A stretch of 64,000 bases of DNA from an uncultured Prevotellaceae bacterium (GTDB taxonomy: Bacteria; Bacteroidota; Bacteroidia; Bacteroidales; Bacteroidaceae), in the NCBI GenBank assembly GCA_937877625.1, contig CALFJG010000023.1, positions 3,316 to 67,315 on the forward strand. Direction: 5' to 3'. Shown here one piece after another: positions 36,321 through 46,900 of this stretch (position 1 is its first letter; each line of letters opens with the position of its first letter). Under the pieces are notes generated by a model. The model made no database searches and was not told where the DNA came from. It was given only the letters and a program-made list of their open reading frames with translations. The translations under genes were made by a program, and so were the position numbers.

Positions 36321-36683
36321 TTATTGTTCTTCGTCTGACAATCGTTCCACGCGGGCATCATCCCACAGGTTCTCCAAATCATAGTACTCACGCGGAGCGG
36401 GTAAGAACACGTGTACCATTATAGTTCCATAGTCCATCGCCACCCACTCCCCACGTTCGCGACCACAAATTGCTGCAGGACGCTCGCCACACTGTTCGCG
36501 GGCAGTCTTTTCAATAGCATCCACCAACGCATCCACCTGCTGGGGCGAGCCGCCGCTACATACCACAAACATCTGGCACGGAGCTGTTTCAATATTCGAC
36601 AAATCGGCCAAAACAATATCGCGGCCTTTCTTCTCTCTTATGCCAAACACAATGGCATCTGCTAATTTCATTATCTGGTTCAT
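36321..36683 (-). CDS. rsfS: Ribosome silencing factor RsfS
   Basis: 120 residues, standard length. Family motifs 'AIVFGIREKKGRDIVLADLS', 'QMFVVCSGGSPQQVDALVDA' and 'WVAMDYGTIMVHVFLPAPRE', then 'YYDLENLWDDA'. It binds ribosomal protein L14 and blocks joining of the subunits when nutrients are short. First gene of the rsfS-ftsH-cdsA run (82 bp before ftsH). Confidence 0.96.
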   Translation of the reverse strand: MNQIMKLADAIVFGIREKKGRDIVLADLSNIETAPCQMFVVCSGGSPQQVDALVDAIEKTAREQCGERPAAICGRERGEWVAMDYGTIMVHVFLPAPREYYDLENLWDDARVERLSDEEQ

Positions 36684-36750
36684 AGGCTGTTTCTCGGCGC
36701 GAAATTACTCAAAAAATAATAGTGCGTAAATAAAAGCGTAAAATACTTAT

Positions 36751-36758
36751 TACCTTTG
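36751..36758 (+). promoter_or_regulatory. Candidate -7 element facing cstA
   Basis: TACCTTTG matches TAnnTTTG on the plus strand, ~390 nt ahead of cstA and just before the repeat element. It may once have driven cstA and been pushed away by the insertion. Confidence 0.35.
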
Positions 36759-36794
36759 CGCATAGAAAAAAAGAAAACAGTACGAGAATAAGTA

Positions 36795-36989
36795 AAGGTG
36801 TGTTCTATTTATTTCCACGGTTAAGTTTGACATACATAGGGCTTTAACCTTTTGTCATCTTTATGGCTCTTTTTGCTTCCGTCTGTAAGTTTCATCGGTC
36901 GTGTAGCCCGCAACACTCACTCTTCAACTGACAGACTGAAAGAAAAAATAGCTCAGAAAGCTGACAAAGCGAATGAATAGAACCCACTT
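36795..36989. mobile_element. 195-bp MITE-like element containing repeat copy R2
   Basis: Left end AAGGTGTGTTCTATTTATTT and the complement of the right end AAGTGGGTTCTATTCATTCG share GTTCTATTnATT and neighbouring bases. The right 134 bp equals repeat R1 at 33181. The left ~60 bp resembles 48069-48128. No coding capacity. It fills most of the 462-bp gap before cstA; nothing else is seen there. Confidence 0.6.
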
Positions 36990-37145
36990 AAAAGGATTAA
37001 GAGGATTAAGAAGTTTAACCTTTACGGGCTTCTCATATACTTCAACTACACTGGATTTCCCCAAGTATTCCGATAAATTGCTTACTCCGTCCCCTCCTAT
37101 CCCGTCTCGTCGTTTCACTAAACAATCCTTACTCTTCACTAAAAA

Positions 37146-38588
37146 ATGTTTTCATTCCTTTTCTCCCTACTCGCTCTGGTGCTTGGATATCTTATCTATG
37201 GTCGCTTTGTAGAACACGTCTTTGCCCCCGACGATAGGCCGACACCTGCAGTAGCACAGGCCGATGGCGTGGACTACATAGTAATGCCCGCTCCTAAAAT
37301 CTTTATGATACAATTTCTCAACATTGCTGGCACAGGGCCAATCTTTGGTGCTATAATGGGAATGAAATTCGGTCCGGCGGCTTACCTCTGGATAGTACTC
37401 GGTTGTATCTTCGCCGGTGCCACCCACGACTATCTCAGTGGTATGCTTTCCGTACGCCATAAAGGAGCTGGCCTGCCAGAACTTATAGGACACTACCTCG
37501 GCGACCCCACAAAACGCGTAATGCTGGTATTCAGTACGCTGTTGCTCATTATGGTGGGAGCCGTGTTTGTATATAGCCCAGCTCTCATTATGGGTTCAAT
37601 GACCGCCTCATTAATCGGCAATGCCACCTCTGCCTCTATGCTTTGGGTGTGCGTTATCTTTATCTATTATATCATTGCTACATTGATGCCTATTGACAAA
37701 ATCATCGGCAAAATTTATCCGTTCTTCGCCTTTGCCCTGCTTTTTATGGCCGTAGCACTTATGGTCGTTCTCTTTGCGAAATGGCCCTCACTCCCCGAGT
37801 TGTGGCAAGACAACCTCAATACGCTTAACACGCAACCTATTTTCCCGGCGTTGTTTATCACTATTGCTTGCGGTGCTATCAGCGGTTTCCATGCCACGCA
37901 AAGCCCGCTTATGTCGCGCTGTATGAAAAACGAACATCAGGGGCGACCTATCTTTTATGGTGCAATGATTACAGAGGGTGTCGTAGCACTTATCTGGGCG
38001 ACAGTGGCATCGTGGTTTTTCTATAGCGGTGGCGCAGAGGTTGTAGGTAGCGAGGTGGGTGCACAAGCCCCCGAGGTGGTCACTGCCGTGGCCAAAGGTT
38101 GGCTTGGCACAATGGGAAGCATCTTAGCTTTGCTCGGCGTAGTGGCTGCGCCCATCACCAGTGGTGATACAGCACTTCGCTCCGCGCGCCTTATTATTGC
38201 TGAGTTTCTTAAAATAAAACAACGCAAGCTTACCTCTCGCCTTGCCATTTGCGTCCCACTCTTTGCCGTCACTGCCCTGCTCATCGCCTATAACATTGCC
38301 GACGAAGATGGCTTCAACACTATTTGGGGATACTTTGGCTGGGCAAACCAAACGCTTGCCGTGTTCACCCTATGGATGGTCACCGTATATTTAACAAAAC
38401 ACCATAAGCCTTATATTATCACGCTGCTCCCAGCACTCTTTATGACGGCGGTATGCCTCTCTTATATCCTTATCTCTAAAAACGGTTTTTCCCTATCCCC
38501 CACCATTTCCTACATTCTCACCGCCCTCGCTCTCATCGCGGCCCTCGCTCGCTTCTTTGTGTGGAAAAGGAGAGCTATAAAACATTGA
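37146..38588 (+). CDS. cstA: Carbon starvation protein CstA family transporter
   Basis: 480 residues with at least a dozen hydrophobic helices. Conserved CstA segments are 'FLFSLLALVLGYLIYGRFVE', 'QFLNIAGTGPIFGAIMGMKF', 'GATHDYLSGMLSVRHKGAGL', 'HATQSPLMSRCMKNE' and 'APITSGDTALRSARLI'. The family imports peptides or pyruvate. This is the shorter version common in Bacteroidetes. It is monocistronic, and a MITE-like element occupies its upstream region, which could alter its control. Confidence 0.93.
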   Translation: MFSFLFSLLALVLGYLIYGRFVEHVFAPDDRPTPAVAQADGVDYIVMPAPKIFMIQFLNIAGTGPIFGAIMGMKFGPAAYLWIVLGCIFAGATHDYLSGMLSVRHKGAGLPELIGHYLGDPTKRVMLVFSTLLLIMVGAVFVYSPALIMGSMTASLIGNATSASMLWVCVIFIYYIIATLMPIDKIIGKIYPFFAFALLFMAVALMVVLFAKWPSLPELWQDNLNTLNTQPIFPALFITIACGAISGFHATQSPLMSRCMKNEHQGRPIFYGAMITEGVVALIWATVASWFFYSGGAEVVGSEVGAQAPEVVTAVAKGWLGTMGSILALLGVVAAPITSGDTALRSARLIIAEFLKIKQRKLTSRLAICVPLFAVTALLIAYNIADEDGFNTIWGYFGWANQTLAVFTLWMVTVYLTKHHKPYIITLLPALFMTAVCLSYILISKNGFSLSPTISYILTALALIAALARFFVWKRRAIKH

Positions 38589-38654
38589 CCAATACCAAAA
38601 TCGCACAAAAGCCATTTCAGCCTCATTTAGAACACACCATATAGGAGTTCGTGG

Positions 38655-39446
38655 CTATAGTTCCTCAAGGAAGAACACGGCGTGTCCGTTGCGCTTTTCA
38701 GGAGGTGGGAGCTTGTGGTAGTCGCCGTAAAGGTCGCGTAGATATGCATCAGGGTTGGCAGGGGCGGCAAAAGTGTGGCCTTCAAAACGTATTTCTCCAA
38801 GAGGATAAATGGTGTCACGACGGTGCATAATGCCGTAGCCATTGTGACGGAGGATGTTGGAGATGTATTTGTTGTGAGGTCGAAAGGCATAAGCCAGTAC
38901 CCATAGAAAGTAAAACCAGTATTTTCGCGCGCCGAACCAAAAGAATTCACAGAAAGAGCGCAAACTATAGTAGTGTTGCGCGCACAGTATGGCAGAAGCA
39001 CGGCAGTATTCTTTTACTACACATTTCACAAAACGGCGCGAAACGCTGGGGTAGGACATCATAGGGAACACATCCACATAAAGTCCTTTGGCATAAGGAC
39101 GTGAAAAATCATCGCAGCTCTCCACAATAAACGATTCGCGGTCGCGTACCTTTAGCATAGGCTGTCGCACGGAGGGATCGGTTTGTGGCGTTTGCATAAA
39201 AAGGTGTGGCGGAAGTTCTGTTTGTGCATACTCAACAAAATGCTTGACTTCTTCCTGCGGAATGGCAATGTCTATATCATCGTCCCAAGGAATAAAACCT
39301 CCGTGTCGCACGGCTCCGAGCAACGTGCCGCCATCAAGCCAATAGGGTATGTGGTGACGTTGGCAAAGGGCATCAATTTCCTTGAGAATCTCAAGTTGTT
39401 TGAGTTGCACCGCGCGGCGATGCCGCTCTTGGTGTTGAGAAAGCAT
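38655..39446 (-). CDS. LicD family phosphotransferase
   Basis: 263 residues. The LicD/nucleotidyltransferase-fold motif '[20 protein letters not shown]' is followed by 'DDDIDIAIP', with the metal-binding DDDID. The rest ('[14 protein letters not shown]', '[11 protein letters not shown]') is also typical. Such enzymes transfer phosphocholine or other phospho-alcohols from a CDP-linked donor to glycans. The gene upstream on the same strand encodes an IspD/SDR fusion of the CDP-ribitol-forming type, so ribitol phosphate is a plausible donor group. Cytoplasmic or membrane-associated. Confidence 0.9.
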   Translation of the reverse strand: MLSQHQERHRRAVQLKQLEILKEIDALCQRHHIPYWLDGGTLLGAVRHGGFIPWDDDIDIAIPQEEVKHFVEYAQTELPPHLFMQTPQTDPSVRQPMLKVRDRESFIVESCDDFSRPYAKGLYVDVFPMMSYPSVSRRFVKCVVKEYCRASAILCAQHYYSLRSFCEFFWFGARKYWFYFLWVLAYAFRPHNKYISNILRHNGYGIMHRRDTIYPLGEIRFEGHTFAAPANPDAYLRDLYGDYHKLPPPEKRNGHAVFFLEEL

Positions 39447-39583
39447 AGAAGTTAGTAAAAGGATAAAATGTTGAGATGGGCTATTTTATAAAAAAAAGAA
39501 TGCCATAGAAGAAACAAAAGGACACAATAAACGCTAAGAGAAAGATATACTGAAAGCAACGTTTACACAAGATTCTTTTGTAG

Positions 39584-40960
39584 TTAAAGGTTCTTGTTTA
39601 AGCGTTTCACGTCAATTACTTGTCCAGTGTACGTACCGAGTAACGTGTTTATCGCTGCCGTGGCTACAGCTTCAGGGGTAAGTAGTGTTTCAGGCGGCTC
39701 TATGCCAAAGTTGCTGCGGCGCATAGGGGTATTGGTACGCTCAGGGTTGATACAGTTCACAGCAATGCCGTCAGGTTCCCACTCTGCAGCGATAGCTTGA
39801 CAGAAATTGACAATAGCGGCTTTAGTGCTACTGTAAATACTATAAAAAGCCCTGCCACGCGTATAACTACTGGATGTAAAAAAGAGAAGTTTGCCATGCG
39901 TTTGCTGTAGATAAGGATGGGCTTCAAGAGCTACGTGGATGGTGCCGAGGAGGTTTGTCTCCACATCAGAGACGATGGTAGCGTAGTCCATTGATATCAG
40001 AGGTTCTTTGTGTAATACGCCTGCCGCTACTATGCAGTAGTCTATCCTCCCGTAGTGTTGAGCGGCTTCTGCAAGTGCTTTCGCCACGTCTTCGCGCTTT
40101 CCAACATCTGTGGAGGTGGTAGAGCGCGAAAGGGATACAACCTCCGCACCTGTAGCGGTAAGCATCTGGCAAAGAGTCTTACCTATGCCATAACTCCCGC
40201 CGAACACTACGGCGACTTTACCAGTAAAAGCCTTATTGTCTGGAATGGTCTGTGGTGCTGTGGTGCTGTGCAGCTGAAACAACTTGTCAAGCAGATAGGT
40301 ATCCTCTTTGTAAGTGAGTTTCATATTGCTCTCTTCACCACGTACAAGAAAAACTGGTATTTCTGGCATATAGCGCACTACTACACCACAATCGTCAGTA
40401 ACGGAGAGTTTTTCATCTTGTAGAGCACGGCGGTATGCTTCGGCTATTACACTAAGGTGGAAAGCCTGAGGGGTTTGTCCACGTCTGAGGCGAGCACGTT
40501 CGGGAATATTACTAATGTAGTTACTTTCGGCTTCGATGATGGTGTCCACGGCAGGGAGTACCACGTCAATGGCTTCGTGATGTTCTAATGCTACACAAAC
40601 GTCATCTATGATACGTTGACTGACGAGCGGACGCACAGCATCGTGGAAAAGAAGGTTGACATCCTGCCCCTCGTAGGCACGGATGGCGGAGAGAGAGGAG
40701 TCGTAGCGCTCCTTACCCCCCTTGAGGATCTTCTTCACTTTCTTGTAGCCACCGCGTAGCACAAGGGTCTCTACATCGCTCAGAAAATAAGGATTGCTCA
40801 CGATGCATATCTCACTCACGTAGGCGTTTTGCTCAAAGGCATCAAGCGTATGTTCTAATACAGTTTTGCCCGCCACCTTGAAGAATTGTTTGGGTGTACC
40901 TAACCCTAAGCGGCTACCCACGCCGCCTGAAAGTACTACGGCGATGTTTCGCGGCATCAT
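39584..40960 (-). CDS. Bifunctional cytidylyltransferase / SDR reductase (CDP-ribitol type)
   Basis: 458 residues, two fused enzymes. Residues 1-~230 are an IspD/TarI-like cytidylyltransferase ('AVVLSGGVGSRLGLGTPKQF', 'VNLLFHDAVRPLVSQRII', 'RGQTPQAFHL'). Residues ~245-458 are a short-chain dehydrogenase with nucleotide motif 'FGGSYGIGK' and catalytic YxxxK in 'YSIYSSTKAAI'. The same fusion in Haemophilus (Acs1/Bcs1) reduces ribulose 5-phosphate and makes CDP-ribitol. It could instead be an IspD of the isoprenoid pathway, but the SDR half and the neighbouring LicD gene argue against that. Start is either of two adjacent ATGs. Confidence 0.87.
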   Translation of the reverse strand: MMPRNIAVVLSGGVGSRLGLGTPKQFFKVAGKTVLEHTLDAFEQNAYVSEICIVSNPYFLSDVETLVLRGGYKKVKKILKGGKERYDSSLSAIRAYEGQDVNLLFHDAVRPLVSQRIIDDVCVALEHHEAIDVVLPAVDTIIEAESNYISNIPERARLRRGQTPQAFHLSVIAEAYRRALQDEKLSVTDDCGVVVRYMPEIPVFLVRGEESNMKLTYKEDTYLLDKLFQLHSTTAPQTIPDNKAFTGKVAVVFGGSYGIGKTLCQMLTATGAEVVSLSRSTTSTDVGKREDVAKALAEAAQHYGRIDYCIVAAGVLHKEPLISMDYATIVSDVETNLLGTIHVALEAHPYLQQTHGKLLFFTSSSYTRGRAFYSIYSSTKAAIVNFCQAIAAEWEPDGIAVNCINPERTNTPMRRSNFGIEPPETLLTPEAVATAAINTLLGTYTGQVIDVKRLNKNL

Positions 40961-41226
40961 TCTAAAAGTTGAAAAAGTTGAGGAAATTAAAGGTTAAAAA
41001 ATAATTGCGAACTGCTATTAAGCTATTTTCAAGCAGATGTGACTTCAAGTCCGCCAAAACAATGCAGGCATACGGTACAAGGGATTAGAGCTAAAGATAC
41101 TGAAAAGAAATATGTATAAACAAAGAACTGAATTGAGAATTTATTCATCATATAAAACTCACCTATAAAAACTTTCCAACGTCACTCAATATGTTAGCCC
41201 GCTTACTACACTCTTTCTAAAACGAC
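40961..41226. other. Intergenic gap, AT-rich, no gene seen
   Basis: 266 bp between alaS and the IspD/SDR gene. No open frame, repeat or strong hairpin was found. Confidence 0.6.
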
Positions 41227-43848
41227 TTATAGTGCCATTTCTACTATTTTAGCTACGGCAGCCTCAAGACCGTTGATATCTTTTCCACCAGCAGTTGCGA
41301 AGTGGGGTGCACCACCACCGCCGCCACGAATAAGTTTGGCTGCTTCGCGCACCAAATTACCAGCGTGTAAACCGCGTTGCTGAACGAGGTTTTTGCTTAT
41401 CATTACCGTTAGGAGCGGTTTGTCGGCAAACCGCGTACCAAGTACCACGAGTACGTTTTCGGGCAACTGGGCGGCTATCTGGAAAGCAAGGTCTTTAGCT
41501 ACTTCGGGTTTAATCTCTCCAGGCAATACGCCTTTAACCACTTTTATATCGCCGCGCTGTTCAGCATATTCCACCAAACGGTCGCGCATACGCAGTGTCT
41601 GCTCTTTCAGGAAGCCTTCCACCTGTTTGTGCAAACCGCTATTTTCTTCCAGTGTCTTAGCAATAGCGGCTTGGAGATCTTTTGCCCCAGAAAAGAAGCC
41701 GCGCAAATCCTCAAGTAAATCAATCTCGGCAAAAACATACTCTTCGGCAGCCAAGCCCGTAACGGCCTCAACACGCCGCACGCCAGCGGCGACACTCCCT
41801 TCGCTCAAAATACGAAAGAAACCTATGCGGCCAGTGCGTTGCACGTGGCAACCGCCGCAAAACTCTACGCTGCTACCAAATTTCACCACGCGTACCTTAT
41901 CGCCATATTTCTCACCAAAGAGAGCGATGGCACCCAAGGCACGCGCCTCGTTAATGGGCAGGTTGCGGAAATCCTCTAAGGGTATGTCCTCGCGGATACG
42001 AGAATTAACGAGTTTCTCAACACGGCGAATTTCCTCGGGGCTTACTTTCTGAAAATGCGAAAAATCGAAGCGCAGATAGTCTGGCGTAACAAGCGAGCCT
42101 TTCTGCTCTACGTGTGTTCCGAGTACCTCGCGCAAAGCTTGGTCAAGGAGATGAGTAGCGGTATGGTTGGCCTCGCACGCTCGACGTGCCTTTTCGTCCA
42201 CCACGGCGAGAAAGTCTGCCGAAGGATTTTGCGGCAACAAACGAGAGAAATGCACCGTCACACCATTCTCTTGTTTCGTGTCGAAGATTTCAGTGCGCTC
42301 CTCGCCCGAAACCAAGAAACCGCGGTCGCCCACTTGTCCACCCATCTCGGCATAGAACGGTGTTTTGGAAAGTACAATTTGGTAGTACTCCTGCTTCTTT
42401 TCTTTCACATGACGGTAGCGCAGGATGCGCGTTGGCAATGTAAGGTGGTCATAACCATCAAATATACTCTCGCCTTCGGAGAGAATCTTCCAGTCATCGG
42501 CTTGTTTAGCAGCATCGCCTCGAGCGCGCTCCTTTTGTTTCTGCATCTCACTATTAAAGGCAGCTTCGTCCACACTAAGACCATGTTCGGCACAGATAAG
42601 TTGGGTGAGATCAAGCGGGAAACCAAATGTATCAAACAAGGTAAAGGCTTTCGTGCCGTCCACCACCGCAAGTCCCCCAGTCTTCGTTTCACCAATCACG
42701 CCGTCAAGCAACGCAATACCTGTACTGAGTGTGCGCAAGAACGATTCCTCCTCCTCGCGCATCACATTGGCAATTAAACTTTCCTGCGCCTTCAGTTCAG
42801 GATAGGCCTCTCCCATCTCACGTACGAGTGTTGGCAATAACTTATACATAAAAGCCTCTTGCTGACCGAGGTAGGTATAGGCATAACGCACTGCACGGCG
42901 CAAGATACGACGAATCACATAGCCGGCCTTGGCATTCGACGGTAACTGCCCATCGGCAATGCTAAAAGCTATGGCACGCAAGTGGTCAGCAACAACGCGC
43001 ATCGCCACATCGGTGACCTCGTTAATGCCATAAGCCTTGCCGCTAAGGTCTTCTATGGTACGGATAATGGGTTGGAACACATCGGTATCATAGTTTGATT
43101 TCTTTCCTTGCATAACCATACAGAGACGTTCAAAGCCCATACCCGTATCTATAACTTTTTTAGGTAGCGGCTGAAGAGAACCATCGGCCATACGGTTGTA
43201 TTGCATAAAGACTAAGTTCCAAATCTCTATAACTTGAGGATTGTCCTTATTGACAAGCAAGGCGCCACTAACGGCTTTCTTTTCCTCATCGCTACGCAAG
43301 TCAATATGTATTTCTGAACAGGGACCACAAGGCCCTGTGTCGCCCATCTCCCAGAAATTGTCGTGCTTGTTGCCGTTGATGATATGGTCTTCGGAGAAAT
43401 AGGCCGCCCAATAACCCGCAGCCTCGTCATCACGCGCCAGACCTTCGTCGGGTGCTCCCTCAAACACCGTAACATAAAGCACCGAAGAATCTACGCCGAG
43501 TACTTTTACTAAGAATTCATAAGCATACTGAATGGCTTCTTTCTTGAAATAGTCACCGAAACTCCAGTTCCCAAGCATTTCAAACATTGTGTGGTGGTAC
43601 GTATCGCGCCCCACCTCCTCAAGGTCGTTGTGCTTGCCACTCACGCGTAGGCATTTTTGAGAGTCGGTTTGCCGAGTACTCTTGGGCTCAACATTGCCGA
43701 GAATAATGTCCTTAAACTGGTTCATCCCAGCGTTAGTAAACATCAACGAGGGATCATTCTTAATCACCATCGGAGCACTGGGTATCACGAGGTGGCCGTG
43801 TTCTGCAAAATAGGCCTTAAAGGCCTCGCGTATCTGATTTGCTGTCAT
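41227..43848 (-). CDS. alaS: Alanyl-tRNA synthetase
   Basis: 873 residues from the ATG at 43848 ([10 protein letters not shown]); a second ATG is directly before it. Class II catalytic domain with '[20 protein letters not shown]', '[20 protein letters not shown]' and '[16 protein letters not shown]'. The editing domain carries zinc ligands in 'NHTATHLL' and '[11 protein letters not shown]'. The C-Ala end is '[18 protein letters not shown]'. It charges tRNA-Ala and clears Ser- and Gly-tRNA-Ala. Monocistronic with a TACTTTTG box upstream. Confidence 0.98.
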   Translation of the reverse strand: MTANQIREAFKAYFAEHGHLVIPSAPMVIKNDPSLMFTNAGMNQFKDIILGNVEPKSTRQTDSQKCLRVSGKHNDLEEVGRDTYHHTMFEMLGNWSFGDYFKKEAIQYAYEFLVKVLGVDSSVLYVTVFEGAPDEGLARDDEAAGYWAAYFSEDHIINGNKHDNFWEMGDTGPCGPCSEIHIDLRSDEEKKAVSGALLVNKDNPQVIEIWNLVFMQYNRMADGSLQPLPKKVIDTGMGFERLCMVMQGKKSNYDTDVFQPIIRTIEDLSGKAYGINEVTDVAMRVVADHLRAIAFSIADGQLPSNAKAGYVIRRILRRAVRYAYTYLGQQEAFMYKLLPTLVREMGEAYPELKAQESLIANVMREEEESFLRTLSTGIALLDGVIGETKTGGLAVVDGTKAFTLFDTFGFPLDLTQLICAEHGLSVDEAAFNSEMQKQKERARGDAAKQADDWKILSEGESIFDGYDHLTLPTRILRYRHVKEKKQEYYQIVLSKTPFYAEMGGQVGDRGFLVSGEERTEIFDTKQENGVTVHFSRLLPQNPSADFLAVVDEKARRACEANHTATHLLDQALREVLGTHVEQKGSLVTPDYLRFDFSHFQKVSPEEIRRVEKLVNSRIREDIPLEDFRNLPINEARALGAIALFGEKYGDKVRVVKFGSSVEFCGGCHVQRTGRIGFFRILSEGSVAAGVRRVEAVTGLAAEEYVFAEIDLLEDLRGFFSGAKDLQAAIAKTLEENSGLHKQVEGFLKEQTLRMRDRLVEYAEQRGDIKVVKGVLPGEIKPEVAKDLAFQIAAQLPENVLVVLGTRFADKPLLTVMISKNLVQQRGLHAGNLVREAAKLIRGGGGGAPHFATAGGKDINGLEAAVAKIVEMAL

Positions 43849-43892
43849 CATAATCAAAACAATGTTTTACATATTTTCGTGTAAATCAAGTG

Positions 43893-43900
43893 CAAAAGTA
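43893..43900 (-). promoter_or_regulatory. -7 element for alaS
   Basis: TACTTTTG on the minus strand, 44 nt ahead of the alaS ATG. No -33 at standard distance. Confidence 0.5.
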
Positions 43901-43993
43901 TTGTTTTTCGGCATAATAGCACGAGCAATTGGTCAAAAAGTCCTACTTTCGCGCTATAAAGCTGCAAAACATCCTTAACTATATCAATAAATC

Positions 43994-46900
43994 ATGAAAA
44001 AACTTTTCTTCGCTTTTGTGGTTCTGCTCTTTTTGGGACAAACGGCTCAAGCACAAACGGTAAACCTAACGCCTTGGCCAAAGACAATAACCACTCAAAC
44101 GGGTCAATTTGTGTTGCCACAAGAAATCACTATTGATGCCACAGGACTTTCTGAGGAAGTGTTCACCGATGTGAACAATTTTGCCGCCACACTGCATGCC
44201 GCTACGGGACGCAACGTATCTGTTGGTGCAAGCGATGCACCTACCATAGCATTAAAACTCAATACCACACGTCTTGACGATGAAGGTTATATACTCGTCA
44301 TCACCTCCGAAGGCATCACACTGCGTGCCAGCACACCCACAGGTTTTTTCTATGGGTTGCAAAGCATCAAAAAAATGTTGCCTGCTAACGTACTTTTGGA
44401 GCAGCTTGATGCCACGGCTGAATACGTTCTTCCGTGTGTCACCATAAACGATGCACCGCGGTTTGCCTACCGCGGTTTTATGCTTGATGTGAGCCGCCAC
44501 TTTTTCACCGTTGACGAAATAAAGAAGATGCTTCGCCTAATGGCATATTATAAGATGAACCATTTTCATTGGCATCTCACTGATGATCAAGGCTGGCGTG
44601 TAGAAGTGAAGAAATATCCAAAGCTTACCACGGTGGGTGCTACGCGCGGAAACTCTTGGAACACAGACCTGAAATATGGTCAGTACTGGACAAATGCACA
44701 ATATGGCCCTTACTTCTATACTCAAGAAGAAATCCGCGATGTAGTGGCCTATGCCGCAGCACTCCACATCACCGTTGTACCCGAGATAGAGATGCCCGGT
44801 CATCTTGCCGCAGCAATGGCTGCCTACCCCGAATTTAGTTGCAACCCCAGCGGCTCGCACAGCGTATGGACTACGGGAGGCATCTCTACTGATGTGCTTA
44901 ACGTAGCCAATGAAGCCGCTATACAATTTGCTAAAGACATCCTCACCGAGATAGCCCCGCTCTTCCCCGGAGAGACTTTCCACGTAGGTGGCGATGAAAC
45001 ACCCACCACAGCGTGGCAGAACAATGCCGAGTGTCAAGCACTTTATGCTGCTGAGAGTATGACAAGTTACTCTCAACTGCAGAGCCGTTTTACTAAAATC
45101 ATCTCCGAGCACTTGCAAACACTTGGCAAGCGCATTGCCGTGTGGAACGAAGCTATCACCGCAAGCGGCGCAAACACCGACTTAGTAAAGCAAGCTGGTG
45201 CTACTGTGTATTGCTGGATGCCTTGCCAATCGGGAGCATCGAAAGCCGCCGATCTCGGCTTGCGTGCCATTGTCACAGAATATAATAGTAGCGGGCAGTC
45301 GTACTATATCAACCGCAAGCCCACCACAAGTGATTATGGTGCTGGCAGCGGCGACAATACGTTGCAAAACACCTATAACTATGTACCCGTACCCAGTGGC
45401 ATCTCTTCCGCGCGCGAACAATATTATTATGGTGTACAAGGCACGTTCTGGTGTGAACACGTTAGCGAACCCGAGCATATGGAATATCTCGCCCTGCCAC
45501 GCCTTATGGCTGTAGCTGAAGCAGGCTGGACACCGCAGGCACATAAGGACTGGACATCGTTCCGTAATCGTATGCGCCAAGACACCACACTCCTAAAGAT
45601 GGGCGGCTACAACTACCACCCCCAGTTTATAAAATACGATGATGCCACGCCCTCTGCCGATGGAACGACATCAGAAAGCGTAATGCCGCAGTCGTCCACA
45701 GGCTTAGAGGCCGACAGTAAGTATTGGTACAAAATTGTTTCGCGCGGCGTGCAACGCGAAAGCCGTCAGATGGAACTTATTCAAAACGGCTCGGCTTTAC
45801 TCACCGAACAGAGTGCCAATGGTGCCGCCGTAGGGTTGCTCTGGAGCAATACTGCCGCTACAGAGTCTGCCAGTAACTACGATGCTCAACTCTGGGCCTT
45901 TGAACTAGACCCAGGCGGCAGCGGGAAATATGCCTTAGTAAATAAAACCGCGCCAAACGGCTCGGTAAACCCTACAGCCTCGGCCGCCGGAACAGGTGGC
46001 CGATGGTCTTATGATAGCAATACGAAAAACTACAATTTTGTACTCGGCGACAACGGCTATGGCCTTGACGACGAGTATTATTATTACTCTATTCGCAGCG
46101 ACAGCTACACCAATTTATGGATGAACTGCGCGATGCCCGCCCGTGGCTACACCGTGAACCTCTACAACAATCCTGCCGATGGCAATGGCGGGCTTTGGAC
46201 TTTTGTGCCCACCTTTTTCGTAGAAGCCACGACCGCTGACCTACAAGCTGAGGCACGCACCATCCTTTCTACCGCACAGACGTATGAGGAAGAGAGCGAA
46301 CGCCTCCCCGGACTATTTGGCTACGAAGAGATTGACGCTTTGCAGACGTTGGTAAACAACCCTGAGGGTGTGAGTAGAGAAACATTTCTCGCCGCGCTGG
46401 ATGCAGCGAAAGCGAGCTTAGTATTCCCCGAATTGGGTAGCACGTATCGTGTGACTAACACCTTGGAACGTTTTGCTGAGTGCTCACTATGCGACGTGAA
46501 AGGCAACACGTACCTCACCCATACCGCCGATACCTATACCGCCGATGCTTGGACAGTAACCACCCTTACCGCGCGCAACGGTTTAACAGCCCGTGTACGA
46601 CTTAAGAATGTAGCCACAGCGCGTTTTGTAGGAGCTCCTGCAAGTAGTGCTACGGGTAATCTCGGCAATCTTGTCGGCACAAGTTCCACACTACTTACAC
46701 TGACCTATCTCCCTGCAGAAGGCGACTTTGTGATTGCCAGCAGCGACATGAACTATTATCCCGTGCCAACCACCGCCCCGTCCAACCCGGGTACCATAGC
46801 AGCAAGTAGTAGTGCCATTCGTCCAATGGGTACGGGGTGGAAATTCACTCCTGTGCGAGTACTCACACTGATTTGTGTGAATGAGGCAGACGAAAGTGTG

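Noticed and set aside
39584..40960. Plain isoprenoid-pathway ispD
   Set aside because: The fused C-terminal short-chain dehydrogenase and the LicD neighbour fit CDP-ribitol formation better, though IspD activity is not excluded.
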